Assembly: GCF_963675985.1 (NCBI RefSeq)
Contig: NZ_OY780958.1
Span: forward strand, 1,178,001 to 1,242,000
Origin: an uncultured Roseibium sp.
GTDB lineage: Bacteria; Pseudomonadota; Alphaproteobacteria; Rhizobiales; Stappiaceae
DNA: 64,000 nt
Reading direction: 5' to 3'
In this document: positions 32,746-42,500 of the stretch, piece by piece
Layout: every line of letters begins with the position of its first letter
Position numbering within the stretch: the first letter of the stretch is position 1
Program-made: the position numbers and the translations under genes
Notes under the pieces: model-generated
Databases searched by the model: none
Seen by the model: only the letters and a program-made list of their open reading frames with translations
Told to the model about the DNA's origin: nothing

Positions 32746-32917
32746 TTCGATGAAATTTTCAAGAAATCATCAAGTGGAAGAGGCGGTTTAAATTTCTTAG
32801 GTCCTTGCCTCTGCACGAAAAACCGGCCGAGCCGTCAAAGTTTTACCCGTTTCTCAAATCCGATTGTCTTCCAATTCATCATCATTTGGTTTGGGTAGAC
32901 CTTTAGCGGCGTGAATA

Positions 32918-32935
32918 CTGTCATTTGCCTGTAAT
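32918..32935 (+). promoter_or_regulatory. Pho box upstream of phnC
   Basis: CTGTCAT-TTGC-CTGTAAT is a near-ideal alphaproteobacterial PhoB site (CTGTCAT-N4-CTGTCAT with one change). It lies 55 bases upstream of the phnC GTG. The two Pho boxes account for the 345-base divergent gap, in which I see no gene. Confidence 0.82.
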
Positions 32936-32989
32936 ACTCCCGTGGCTCTTGTCCGTTGAAATACGAAACAACACGGACAGGGCTGCCGG

Positions 32990-33835
32990 GTGATTCAATT
33001 TGAACAGGTGACCAAGACCTTCGGGACGCGAACCGCCGTCGACAAGGTCAGTTTCTCCATCGACAAGCCGCAGATGATCGGTGTGATTGGCCGGTCAGGG
33101 GCGGGCAAGTCGACCCTCCTGCGCATGATCAACCGGCTGACGCCGGCGACATCGGGAAAGATCCTTTTCAAGGGGGAGGACATCCTGAGCCTGAAAGGCG
33201 CTACCATGCGCCGCTGGCAGCGTGACTGCGCCATGGTGTTTCAGCAGTTCAATCTCGTTCCCCGGCTCGACGTGGTGACCAATGTGATGCTGGGCCGTTT
33301 GAACGGTCACGGCACCTTCAAGAGCCTGTTCAACGTCTTCAGCTCCAGTGACGTGAATACGGCGCTCGCCGCCCTGGATCGCCTGGGCATCGTCCAGGAA
33401 GCGCAAAAGCGTGCGGAGGAACTTTCAGGCGGACAGCAGCAGCGCGTCGCGATTGCCCGTGCGCTGATGCAGGACCCCTACATGGTGCTGGCCGACGAGC
33501 CGATCGCATCGCTCGATCCGATGAACGCAAAGATCGTGATGGATGCGCTGCGCGAGATCCATGAACGGGACAACAAGATCGTGGTTTGCAACCTGCACAC
33601 GCTCGATACGGCCCGGGCCTATTGCGACCGGGTGATCGGTATGCGCGACGGCATGATGGTTTTTGACGGCATGCCGGAAGACCTGACCACCGACGTGGCG
33701 CGTGAAATCTACGGCGCAGACGAAAGTTTCAACGAGGCGGCGACATCGACCGCCATCGATGCGAACGGATCTGTGCGTTCGGAAGAACATGTTTCCACCG
33801 GTGCGATGACGCCGGCGGCTGCAACGGCTTTTTAA
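32990..33835 (+). CDS. phnC: PhnC/PhoC, ATP-binding protein of a phosphonate/phosphate ABC importer
   Basis: A 281-residue ABC ATPase. Walker A GRSGAGKST is near residue 35, the signature LSGGQQQRVAIARALMQDP near 145 and Walker B VLADEPIASLDP near 165, followed by the H-loop (VVCNLHTLDTA). The start codon is GTG 32990, because the family begins MI.FE.VTK, as here. A C-terminal extension of about 35 residues (ATSTAIDANGSVRSEE region) is unusual but not disruptive. It is the first gene of the Pho-box-controlled operon phnC-D-E-E2. Confidence 0.93.
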   Translation: MIQFEQVTKTFGTRTAVDKVSFSIDKPQMIGVIGRSGAGKSTLLRMINRLTPATSGKILFKGEDILSLKGATMRRWQRDCAMVFQQFNLVPRLDVVTNVMLGRLNGHGTFKSLFNVFSSSDVNTALAALDRLGIVQEAQKRAEELSGGQQQRVAIARALMQDPYMVLADEPIASLDPMNAKIVMDALREIHERDNKIVVCNLHTLDTARAYCDRVIGMRDGMMVFDGMPEDLTTDVAREIYGADESFNEAATSTAIDANGSVRSEEHVSTGAMTPAAATAF

Positions 33836-33888
33836 GGCCGCAAAACAATCAAAGTCATCAATTCTCGAAAGCTCGTGGAGTGTCTCAC

Positions 33889-34809
33889 ATGAACGTAATC
33901 TCCAAAGTTGCTGCGCTCGCCGCAGTCAGCATGATCGCCCTGAACGCAACCGGCGCGGTTGCCGCAGACAACATCACCGAATTCCGTATCGGCATCCTCG
34001 GCGGCGAAAATGCTTCCGACCGCCTGCGCGCCTTTACCTGCCTTGAAGAAAAGGCCGCCGATCTTCTCGGCGTTCCGGTCAAGCTGTTTGCTCCGGCCGA
34101 CTACAACGGCGTGATCGAAGGCCTGCTCGGCGGCAACCTCGACATGGCCTGGCTCGGCGCTTCCGGCTACGCAAAGATTTTCCTGACCGATCCGGAAGCC
34201 GTTGAACCGGTTCTGGTCAAGGTCAACAATGACGGCGGCTACGGCTACTACTCCATCGGCTTCGCCCGCGTCGACAGCGAGATCAATTCGCTTGACGACA
34301 TGAAGGGCAAGGTTTTCGGCTTCGGCGACCCGAATTCCACCTCCGGCTACCTGATCCCGTCCATCGAAATCCCGAAACTCGGTTATTCTATGAAGCCGGG
34401 CGAATATTTCTCTGACGTCAAGTTCACCGGCGGCCATGAGCAGACCATTGTCGCTGTGTTCAACGGTGACATCGACGCCGGCGTGACCTGGGCCGACGGC
34501 CTTGGCGAATGGGAAGACGGCTTCAACTCCGGCGCTCTGCGCAAGGCCACCGATGCCGGTCTCGTCGACATGACCGAGATCAAGGAAATCTGGCGTTCGC
34601 CGGTGATCCCGGAAGGTCCGGTTGTTCTGTCGAAGAAGCTGCCGGAAGACGTCAAGCTGAAGATGACCGGTCTGATGGCCAGCCTGACCTCCATGGATCC
34701 GGAATGCGCCTATGGTGTGATGTCCGGCGAAGCCAAGGGCTTCATGCCGATCACCCACAAAGCCTACGAAAGCATCGTTGCGGCCCGCAAGGCCAAGAGC
34801 AAAGGCTAA
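33889..34809 (+). CDS. phnD: PhnD/PhoD, periplasmic phosphonate-binding protein
   Basis: A 306-residue solute-binding protein. The signal peptide is NVISKVAALAAVSMIALNATGAVAA-type (residues 1-26). The binding domain has FRIGILGGENASDRL at the N terminus, GNLDMAWLGASGYAKIFL, FGFGDPNSTSGYLIPSIEI and VFNGDIDAGVTWADGLGEWE, all typical of PhnD. ATG 33889 follows GGAG by 8 bases; an in-frame GTG at 33880 is the alternative. The gene prefers C-ending and frequent codons, fitting high expression. A strong stem-loop follows it before phnE. Confidence 0.94.
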   Translation: MNVISKVAALAAVSMIALNATGAVAADNITEFRIGILGGENASDRLRAFTCLEEKAADLLGVPVKLFAPADYNGVIEGLLGGNLDMAWLGASGYAKIFLTDPEAVEPVLVKVNNDGGYGYYSIGFARVDSEINSLDDMKGKVFGFGDPNSTSGYLIPSIEIPKLGYSMKPGEYFSDVKFTGGHEQTIVAVFNGDIDAGVTWADGLGEWEDGFNSGALRKATDAGLVDMTEIKEIWRSPVIPEGPVVLSKKLPEDVKLKMTGLMASLTSMDPECAYGVMSGEAKGFMPITHKAYESIVAARKAKSKG

Positions 34810-34828
34810 TCGCCCGGCTCAATTCCAG

Positions 34829-34866
34829 GCGCGGACCGGGTCTCCCGGTCCGCGCTTCTTCTTGTT
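34829..34866 (+). terminator. Stem-loop with T-rich tail between phnD and phnE (attenuator-like)
   Basis: GCGCGGACCGGG and CCCGGTCCGCGC form a perfect 12-bp stem with a 3-base loop, followed by TTCTTCTTGTT. This looks like a partial intrinsic terminator. Inside an operon it would leave more phnD than phnE message and protect the phnD 3' end, a common arrangement for binding-protein genes. Confidence 0.75.
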
Positions 34867-34895
34867 AAGAGAAATCAAGCTGAAGGTTCCGTGAA

Positions 34896-35744
34896 ATGGC
34901 CGTTGCCGCCCTTGAACAGGAAATCCTGTCGATGCGCAAACGGCGCCAGCTTTATTCCCTGATGGGAGTTCTGCTGGTCGTCGCCGTTCTTGTCTCCGGC
35001 TATTCCAAGTCCAATGCCATGAACTCGGGGAGCTTCGTCCAGGGGCTGTCCAAGTTTTTTGATTATCCGAGCGAAATCGTGATGGAGGCCTGGGATGCCG
35101 GGCCTGCCTTTTTCGGTCTGATCGTCCATTTCATGCCATTCATGCTTGAGACGTTGAACATCGCAGCGGTTGCCACGTTGATCGGCGGGGCGCTCGCCGT
35201 GGTGCTTGCCATGGCGTCAACGCGGAACGTGGATTCCTATGCGCCGCTTATTCCCGTCATCCGGCGGATGATGGATATCATGCGGGCCTTTCCCGAACTC
35301 ATCATCGCCCTTTTTCTGATCTTCGTCCTCGGATCCAGTCCGGTTCCGGCCATGATCGCTGTGGCGTTTCATACGGCAGGCGCGCTGGGCAAGCTCTTTT
35401 CGGAGGTCAACGAAAACATCGACCGCAAGCCGATCGAGGGACTTTCGGCATGCGGGGCAAGCTGGCTGCAGCGCATCCGCTTTGCCGTCATGCCCCAGGT
35501 TGCGCCGAACTATCTGAGCTACTTCCTGCTGCGCTTTGAAATCAACGTGCGTGCCTCTGCGATCCTCGGTTTCGTCGGGGCAGGGGGGATCGGCGCCGAA
35601 CTCCGCCGCACCATCGGCTGGGGTCAGGGCGCGGGTGACGAGACGGCTGCGATCTTCGTCCTGCTGTTCATCACCATCATGATCATCGACCAGACGTCTT
35701 CCTATCTGCGCGGGAAGCTCGTCGGGTCGGGCCGGGCGCATTGA
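34896..35744 (+). CDS. phnE: PhnE, permease of the phosphonate/phosphate ABC importer
   Basis: A 282-residue inner-membrane permease with about six helices. The transporter-wide EAA-type loop is ALGKLFSEVNENIDRKPIEG, followed by GLSACGASWLQRIRFAVMPQ, and FVGAGGIGAELRRTIGWGQG is also conserved in PhnE. ATG 34896 is preceded by a modest AAGGTTCCGTGA site. Its end lies 11 bases before the start of the second permease; the two permeases probably form a heterodimer with PhnC. Confidence 0.93.
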   Translation: MAVAALEQEILSMRKRRQLYSLMGVLLVVAVLVSGYSKSNAMNSGSFVQGLSKFFDYPSEIVMEAWDAGPAFFGLIVHFMPFMLETLNIAAVATLIGGALAVVLAMASTRNVDSYAPLIPVIRRMMDIMRAFPELIIALFLIFVLGSSPVPAMIAVAFHTAGALGKLFSEVNENIDRKPIEGLSACGASWLQRIRFAVMPQVAPNYLSYFLLRFEINVRASAILGFVGAGGIGAELRRTIGWGQGAGDETAAIFVLLFITIMIIDQTSSYLRGKLVGSGRAH

Positions 35745-35755
35745 GGAGCACGTTC

Positions 35756-37090
35756 ATGGCTGTCGATACCCTTGAATACGGCTTCGATCCGGCGGAGGTA
35801 TTCCGCAAGATCCGCCGGCGTGCCGCCATTACGGTGGCTGCTCCGCTGCTGGTATTGGTCTATCTGGCCTATACCTGGTTTGCCTTTGATGTGCCGGGTA
35901 TCCTGGAGCGAGCCCAGCCGGAACGGGCCGCGATCCTGGCGACCGATTCCGTGGCTTACAAGGTCCATGTCACCAAGGATATCCGCCGCGGCGGCCTGAA
36001 AGTGGCCATCGAGGGGGAACGGACGGCGACTTACGAGAATGCCGAAGCGCCCGACTGGGTGCAGATCGACGGTGATGATGCGGTCGTCGACCTGGGCGAG
36101 GGCTATATCGTCGATATCTCCGGCAAGACCATGCGCTTCACGGTTCCCGGTTACGGCGTGATCACGACGACGGCGACCAAAAAGGGCGTGGAAACGGAGT
36201 TGCCGCCCGGTGACGTTCCGGAGTGGCTCAAGGACGACCCGCGGAAATTCGACGCCCGCCCGACGCTTGACCGCAGGGTCCAGGTCACCAAGACCAAGAT
36301 CGAGGTTCACAACTACTTCGGCGGCTGGGAGAATTTCTGGTTCACCTTCAATTCGCCGCTTCACGGCAAGTCTTTCGGCGAACTGGTCAGCCTTGCCCGG
36401 AGCGATCAGCGTATCGATCCTGAGCAACCGAACCTGTCGTTCATTGTCGATGAGTTCCTGTCCAACACGGACTGGCAGCACGGCGAAGTCTTCATTGCCT
36501 TGTTCGAGACCATCATGATGGCGGTGCTGGGCACGCTGACTGCGGCCATCTTCGGTCTGCCGCTGGCCTTTCTGGCGGCGCGGAACTTCACGCCGTCCTT
36601 TATCATGAGGTTCGGAGTGCGCCGGCTGTTCGATTTCCTGCGCGGTATCGACATGCTGATCTGGTCTCTGATTTTCATCCGGGCGTTCGGTCTCGGTCCG
36701 CTGACCGGGGCGCTCGCCATTGCCTTCACCGATACCGGCTCTCTCGGGAAGCTCTTCTCCGAGGCGCTGGAAAACATCGACAACAAGCAGGTGGAAGGTG
36801 TCCGGGCGACCGGTGCCAGCCAGATCCAGCGCTACCGTTACGGCGTGATCCCGCAGATCCTGCCGGTGTTCGTTTCCCAGGTGCTCTACTACCTTGAATC
36901 CAACACCCGCTCGGCGACCGTGATCGGCGCGTTGGGGGCGGGTGGTATCGGCCTGATGCTGGTGGAAACCATGCGCACGTCGCGCGATTGGGAAAACACC
37001 TCCTACATCATCATCCTGACGATCCTCGTGGTCATCGTCATGGACCAGATGTCGAGCTGGTTGCGGCGCAAGCTGATCGAAGGCAAATAA
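35756..37090 (+). CDS. phnE2: Second, enlarged PhnE/PhoT permease with a periplasmic insert
   Basis: A 444-residue permease, much longer than the usual 260-290. Helix 1 (ITVAAPLLVLVYLAYTWFAF) is followed by about 190 hydrophilic residues (about 55-240) before the permease core begins near FIALFETIMMAVLGTLTAAI. The EAA loop GSLGKLFSEALENIDNKQVE and then ATGASQIQRYRYGVIPQILP parallel PhnE. Such long second permeases are known in rhizobial PhoCDET systems, where they are named PhoT; the insert's job is unknown. ATG 35756 follows GAGGAGCACGTTC; a TTG at 35741 overlapping phnE is less likely. A strong terminator follows. Confidence 0.9.
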   Translation: MAVDTLEYGFDPAEVFRKIRRRAAITVAAPLLVLVYLAYTWFAFDVPGILERAQPERAAILATDSVAYKVHVTKDIRRGGLKVAIEGERTATYENAEAPDWVQIDGDDAVVDLGEGYIVDISGKTMRFTVPGYGVITTTATKKGVETELPPGDVPEWLKDDPRKFDARPTLDRRVQVTKTKIEVHNYFGGWENFWFTFNSPLHGKSFGELVSLARSDQRIDPEQPNLSFIVDEFLSNTDWQHGEVFIALFETIMMAVLGTLTAAIFGLPLAFLAARNFTPSFIMRFGVRRLFDFLRGIDMLIWSLIFIRAFGLGPLTGALAIAFTDTGSLGKLFSEALENIDNKQVEGVRATGASQIQRYRYGVIPQILPVFVSQVLYYLESNTRSATVIGALGAGGIGLMLVETMRTSRDWENTSYIIILTILVVIVMDQMSSWLRRKLIEGK

Positions 37091-37126
37091 TCAAAAGCGT
37101 CTCTTCCTTGCGGAAAAGACCTGTGG

Positions 37127-37161
37127 AACGCTGCGGCACTCGTGCCGCAGCGTTTTCTTTT
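37127..37161 (+). terminator. Intrinsic terminator of the phnCDEE2 operon
   Basis: AACGCTGCGGCAC and GTGCCGCAGCGTT form a perfect 13-bp stem with a 2-base loop, followed by TTCTTTT. It lies 37 bases after the phnE2 stop. Confidence 0.88.
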
Positions 37162-37226
37162 GCCGCATTTCAGGCACTGACCCGTGGCACAGTGAGGTCG
37201 ATTCAGACGCAAATGCGGAGCTGGCG

Positions 37227-38432
37227 ATGCGGTTTGACGGTGTGCAGAAGTTTCGAGGCCCGGTAGCTTTCTTCCTGGCGTTTTTGGGAGCAGGTAGCCT
37301 TGCCGTACAGGCGGCGTCCTTCAATTCCTGTATCGCGACCTTGAAAAATCGGGCGGTCAAGGCGGGTGTCAGCCCTCAGGTTGCCGAACGGATGCTGTCG
37401 GGCGCGAAGTACGACGAAAAGGTCGTCCGCTTCTCAAGGTCCCAGCCTGAGTATGAAACTCCAATCTGGGACTACATGGCATTTCTGGTTGATCCCAAAC
37501 GGATTGCCGACGGCAAGGCAAAGCTGAAGCAACACGCCCGGACTCTGTCGGCGGTTGAAAAGCGCTATGGGGTCGACAAGCACGTGGTGGTCGCCGTCTG
37601 GGGCATTGAAAGCGATTATGGCCAGTTTCGCGGCGACTTCTACACCCCGCATGCTCTTGCCAATCTGGTTTGTGCCGGTGGACGGAGGGCCAAGTATTTC
37701 AGGAACGAGCTGATCACGACGATGAAGATCGCCTCCAGGGGCGATGTCCCGGCCAAGCATTTCGAGGGGTCATGGGCGGGCGCCTTTGGCCAGACCCAGT
37801 TCATGCCGACGACCTATGAGAGGTTGGCGGTCGATTTCGACGGCGACGGCCGCAAGGATCTGGTCACGTCCATTCCCGACGCGCTCGCCTCGACGGCGAA
37901 TTTCCTGAAGAATGCCGGATGGAACCCGGCCCGTCCGTGGGGTTACGAAGTTCGTCTGCCGTCCGGCTACAATGGTCATGTGGGCCGGAAGAAGACGGCG
38001 TCGCTGACCAGTTGGGGCAACCGCGGCCTGACCCGCATGGATGGCCGGCCTCTCAAGGGCGGGATCGAAGCAGGGCTGATCCTTCCGGCCGGCCGCAACG
38101 GGCCGGCCTTCCTGGTCACGCGCAATTTCGGGGCGCTCCGGTCTTACAATGCCTCGGATTCCTACGGGCTGGCGATCGCGCTGCTTTCGGAAATTCTCTC
38201 AGGCGGGGAGCCGATCAAGGCGCCGTGGCCGACGGACAACCCGGGGCTGTCGCGGGCTCAGCGGCTGGAGTTGCAGAAGCTTCTGAACAGGAACGGCTTT
38301 CACGTCGGCGAGGCGGATGGAAAGATCGGTCCGGTCACCCGTGAGGGGATCAAGAAGGCGGAAGCCAAACACGGCATGCCGGTCACCGGCCGTCCGGCCT
38401 GGAACATCTATCAGGCGCTCGGCGGCAAGTAA
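37227..38432 (+). CDS. MltB-type lytic murein transglycosylase with peptidoglycan-binding domain
   Basis: A 401-residue periplasmic enzyme that cleaves peptidoglycan with 1,6-anhydro product formation. A signal sequence (VAFFLAFLGAGSLAVQA) is followed by an SLT_2/MltB catalytic domain; the catalytic Glu is in VVAVWGIESDYGQFRG near residue 127, and GSWAGAFGQTQFMPTTYERL near 178 is diagnostic. The C-terminal 60 residues (LQKLLNRNGFHVGEADGKIG) are a peptidoglycan_binding_1 domain. The ATG at 37227 lies just after GGAGCTGGCG. It is a single gene between the phn operon and an orphan parA. Confidence 0.92.
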   Translation: MRFDGVQKFRGPVAFFLAFLGAGSLAVQAASFNSCIATLKNRAVKAGVSPQVAERMLSGAKYDEKVVRFSRSQPEYETPIWDYMAFLVDPKRIADGKAKLKQHARTLSAVEKRYGVDKHVVVAVWGIESDYGQFRGDFYTPHALANLVCAGGRRAKYFRNELITTMKIASRGDVPAKHFEGSWAGAFGQTQFMPTTYERLAVDFDGDGRKDLVTSIPDALASTANFLKNAGWNPARPWGYEVRLPSGYNGHVGRKKTASLTSWGNRGLTRMDGRPLKGGIEAGLILPAGRNGPAFLVTRNFGALRSYNASDSYGLAIALLSEILSGGEPIKAPWPTDNPGLSRAQRLELQKLLNRNGFHVGEADGKIGPVTREGIKKAEAKHGMPVTGRPAWNIYQALGGK

Positions 38433-38578
38433 GCCGGATCGCCCGACTGAGCCCCTGCGGGCGAACGGGACAGGTATTTCCCGGTTATCATCCGCCGGGC
38501 TCCGTCCAATCAGCGGTTGTCATTCTCTTTGTTGCGGCGCACTATGGGAAACGGCAGTTGTCTCGGCGAGGTTGGGCT

Positions 38579-39217
38579 ATGACTGGACGTATTCTCACGG
38601 TTGCGCAGCAAAAAGGCGGGTCAGGCAAGACGACCCTGGCCGCGCATCTGGCCGTCGCACTTTCCCAAAAGAGCAAGGGCGGCGTCGCCATTCTGGATGT
38701 CGATCCGCAAGGCTCTCTCGGGACGTGGTTCGAGGCCAGGGAAGAAGCCCTGGGCGAGGAGGGGACGGGGCTGGAGTTCCGCACGGCCTCCGGTTGGGGC
38801 GCTCGGCGAGAGGCCCGTTCGCTTGCCCGGTCCTATGACTACGTCATCATCGATACGCCGCCGAAGACGGATGTGGATGCCAAGCCCGCGATCGACGCGG
38901 CGGATTTCGTGATTGTGCCGATCCAGCCGACCCCTGTGGATCTTTGGGCCACGGCGCAGACAATCCAGCTGGCCGCACGTGAGGACACGCCGGCCCTTCT
39001 GGTCCTGAATCGGGTCCCGCCGCGGGCGTCTCTGACGAAGGAAATGACCGACGCCATCGCCTCGTCGGGATATGATGCTCTCGATGCGCGGCTCGGCAAC
39101 CGGACGGGCTATGCCTCGTCCATGGGGCAGGGGCACACGGTGATGGAAACCGCCCCCTCAAGCAAGGCGGCCGAGGAAGTCGGCATATTGATCACGGAAC
39201 TCCTGAAGCGCCTTTAG
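38579..39217 (+). CDS. Orphan ParA/MinD-type ATPase
   Basis: A 212-residue deviant-Walker ATPase: VAQQKGGSGKTTLAAHLAVA near the N terminus, DVDPQGSLGTWFE near residue 40, YVIIDTPPKTD near 90 and LVLNRVPPRASL near 140. No ParB partner or parS site is nearby, so chromosome partitioning is unlikely. Such single ParA proteins can position cell-envelope, chemotaxis or other large complexes. ATG 38579 begins MTGRILTVAQQKGG as the family requires; the frame upstream of it is ignored. The specific cargo is unknown. Confidence 0.82.
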   Translation: MTGRILTVAQQKGGSGKTTLAAHLAVALSQKSKGGVAILDVDPQGSLGTWFEAREEALGEEGTGLEFRTASGWGARREARSLARSYDYVIIDTPPKTDVDAKPAIDAADFVIVPIQPTPVDLWATAQTIQLAAREDTPALLVLNRVPPRASLTKEMTDAIASSGYDALDARLGNRTGYASSMGQGHTVMETAPSSKAAEEVGILITELLKRL

Positions 39218-39521
39218 GACCGAAGTTCTGAATGCCGGCTGGCATCCAGTCCCTCCATATTTTCATAAATTGCCCATCTGCCTTGGCATGGACATGATCT
39301 GGTGATCGGTTATCTGATCCGGTTGGTGAGGTCCTTTGCGCCGGTCAAGTTTGATGTGTCCGGGCGATACGCTACAAGTTCTTGAAAGCCGTTGGCTTTC
39401 CTGCGAACTTAAATCGCGTTCCCGAGCCGCTCGGGGTAAGTGATTTTAGAGATATTTATCGGGGCCGTATTTCGAGGCCTCATATTGCGATAAACGAGCT
39501 TGTCAGCCGGAGGAGTGGGAG
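39218..39521 (+). other. Structured leader region upstream of the alpha-2-macroglobulin gene
   Basis: These 304 bases contain no gene. Three inverted repeats are visible: GAAAGCC/GGCTTTC (39384-39400), CCCGAG/CTCGGG (39421-39435) and TTTATCG/CGATAAA (39455-39494) enclosing GGGGCC/GGCCTC. None has a T-run. The last ends 27 bases before the start codon, so it would be in the 5' untranslated region and might affect translation. Confidence 0.4.
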
Positions 39522-42500
39522 ATGGCGTTGTCTGATGTCCTTTTGAGGGGAGCAAAACGCTTTTCAGGGGCGCGTGGATCCCTTTTCGGACTGGCCGTCG
39601 TCGGTCTCGGCCTGGCGCTCTCAGGCTCGGCCTATGCTCAGGACAGGCGGATCGTAACCATCGAGGACGCGGATTTCTTCGGTTCGGATTATCGCACGGT
39701 CAAGGATGTCGATCTGGACGGCTGCAAGGCCGTCTGCCTGAGTGATAACCAGTGCCGGGCCTTCACCTTCAACACCTCAGCCGGCTGGTGTTTCCTGAAG
39801 TCCGATTTCGGACAGCTGCAGAGTTTCCGCGGCGCGATTGCCGGCCGCGTGGTCGAGGTTGCTCAGCCGCGCCAAACCGCCGAGGCCGATCGCAAGGCGG
39901 AGCTATCCTTCATCGACAAGGACCTGATCGAGGGTGCTGCCACCTACTCTAAGCGAATCGAACAGGATGCGAAGCCGCGCGGGCAGACCGCCGAAAATCT
40001 GCGCCAAGCGGGACAGACCGCTCTGAATGCCAAGAACGGTGTGCAGGCGGAACAGGACTTTTCCGGCGTTATTGCGTTATTGCCGGATGACTATTCTGCG
40101 TGGAGCCGTCTCACCTTCGCCCTCTTGATGCAGAAACCCAAGGACTGGCAGGAACGGCGGACCAAACAGGAGAACGCGACGTCGGCGGCGATCAATTCCT
40201 ACTTGCGCGCCGTGACGCCGGACGAGCGCGCATGGGCGCTCAATCTGCTGGGCACGTCCCTCAGCCGCCGCGACATGTGGAAACCGGCGATCAAATCCCT
40301 GCGCGCCGCACTTGCTCTCGACAACAACTCGAGGCTTCAGAAGCGCTATGACGACATGGTGGCTCAGCACGGCTTCCGGATCGTGGATCATCAGGTGGAT
40401 GCCGACGGCGCCGCGCCGCGCATCTGCGTGATCTTCTCCGACAAGCTGCCGAAGGACGCGGATCTGTCGCCCTATGTGTCGGTCATCGGTGACGGCACCA
40501 CCACGATCGAAACCGAACAGTCGCAGATCTGCGTTGACGGTGTGCAGCACGGGAGCCGCTATTCGGTGACCCTGCGCTCCGGACTTCCGGCGGCCGATGG
40601 CGAAAAGCTGGAGCGTCCTGCGAACCTGACCGTCTACGTGCGCGACCGCTCGCCGACCGTTCATTTCCTCGGTCGGGCCTATGTGCTGCCCGCCGGCGGT
40701 GATCCGACCATTCCGATCGTTTCGGTCAACACGTCCGAAGTGGAAACCAAAATCTACCGCATCGGCGACCGGGGCCTTGTCTCGGCGATCCGCGATGAAC
40801 GCTTTCTGCGCCAGCTCAATTCCTATCGGAGCGACCAGATATCCGAGGAGCAGGGCCAGGAAGTCTGGTCGGGTATTGTCGAGACGGACAACCGCCTGAA
40901 CGAAGACATCACCACGGCCATCCCGCTCAACGACATCGGCCTGGACATGAAGCCCGGCGTCTATGCCATGACGGCGCGCTCCAAGCTCGACAATCAGAAT
41001 CGCTGGGGGGACCTCGCGACACAGTGGTTTATCGTCTCCGACCTTGGGCTGACGGCCTATTCCGGCGATGACGGCGTCACCGCCAACATCCGTTCGCTGA
41101 CCAGCGCCGAGGCGCTGTCAGGCATCAAGGTGCAGCTTGTTGCCGTCAACAATGAGATCCTCGGCACCGCGGTCAGCGACGACCAGGGGTTTGCCCGTTT
41201 CGAGGCGGGCCTGACACGGGGCGCCGGCGGCATGGCGCCCGGGCTCCTGGTGGCTGAGACCGGCGACGGCGATTATTCCTTCCTGGATCTGAGGAAGCCG
41301 GCCTTCGATCTTTCCGACCGCGGCGTGGAGGGCCGTCCGGCTCCGGGACCGCTCGATGTGTTCGCCTGGACCGACCGGGGGATCTACAAGGCGGGGGAGA
41401 CGGTTCATGCCCAGGCCATGATCCGGACCGCGAAAGCCGTGGCACAGGATGGCCTGCCACTGACCTTCGTCATCGACCGGCCCGACGGTGTGGAACAATC
41501 CCGTCATGTGGTCGAGGACAGCGGGCTCGGCGGTCATCTGCTTGACATCGATCTGAGCCAGACCGCTCAGCAGGGCGTGTGGTCGTGGCGGATCTACGTC
41601 GATCCGAAGGGAACGCCGCTTGCCTCCAATACCTTCCTTGTGGAGGACTACCAGCCGGAGCGCGTGGATTTCGAACTGAAGACGACGGCTGAAGCCTTCG
41701 ATCCCGCCCAACCGACCGAAATCGATTTGAGCGCCCGCTTTCTCTATGGCTCACCGGCCAGTGATCAGGGACTTGAAGGCGATATCATCGTGTCGCCGAC
41801 CCGCCGCATGGACAAGTATCCCGGCTATCAGTTCGGCCTTGCAGACAGCGAGACCTATCCGCAACGCGATTATATCGAGAGCAACCAGAAGACGGACATG
41901 GACGGCAACCTGAGCTTCTATGTCTCTCTGCCCGAGCTGCCGGAAACGACGGCGCTCTACAAGGGAGAGCTCGTTGCACGACTGGTTGAAGCCGGCGGGC
42001 GCTATGTGGAAAGGCGGCTGGAGCTGCCGGTCAGGGCCGACAGTGGCCATATCGGCGTCAAGCCTATGTTCGACGGCGGCGTCGATGAAGGCGGCCCTGC
42101 GGACTTTTCCGTCATTGCGATCGGTCGGGACGGCAACCTGCAGAATGCCGAAGGGCTTGTGTGGACGCTGTCAAAGATCAATCGCCGTTATCAATGGTAT
42201 CGCTCGGACGGAAACTGGTCCTACGAACCGATCACCACGACGGAACGTGTGGCGAACGGCAAGCTGGACGTGACCACCGACAAGCCGGCCAGTCTGTCGC
42301 TTCCGGTGAATTGGGGGCAGTACCGGCTGGAGGTCGTTTCGGCCGGGGCCGGCGAAATGGCGACCAGTGTGGAATTCTCCGCCGGTTGGTATACGGCGGA
42401 TGCGACCTCGGAAACCCCGGATTATCTGGACGTGGGGCTCGACAAGAAGAGCTACCGTCCCGGCGACACCGCGATCCTGCGCATGAAGCCGCAATCGGAC

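Noticed and set aside
38579..39217. Chromosome-partition parAB locus
   Set aside because: Only a ParA-type ATPase is present; there is no ParB gene or parS-like palindrome beside it.
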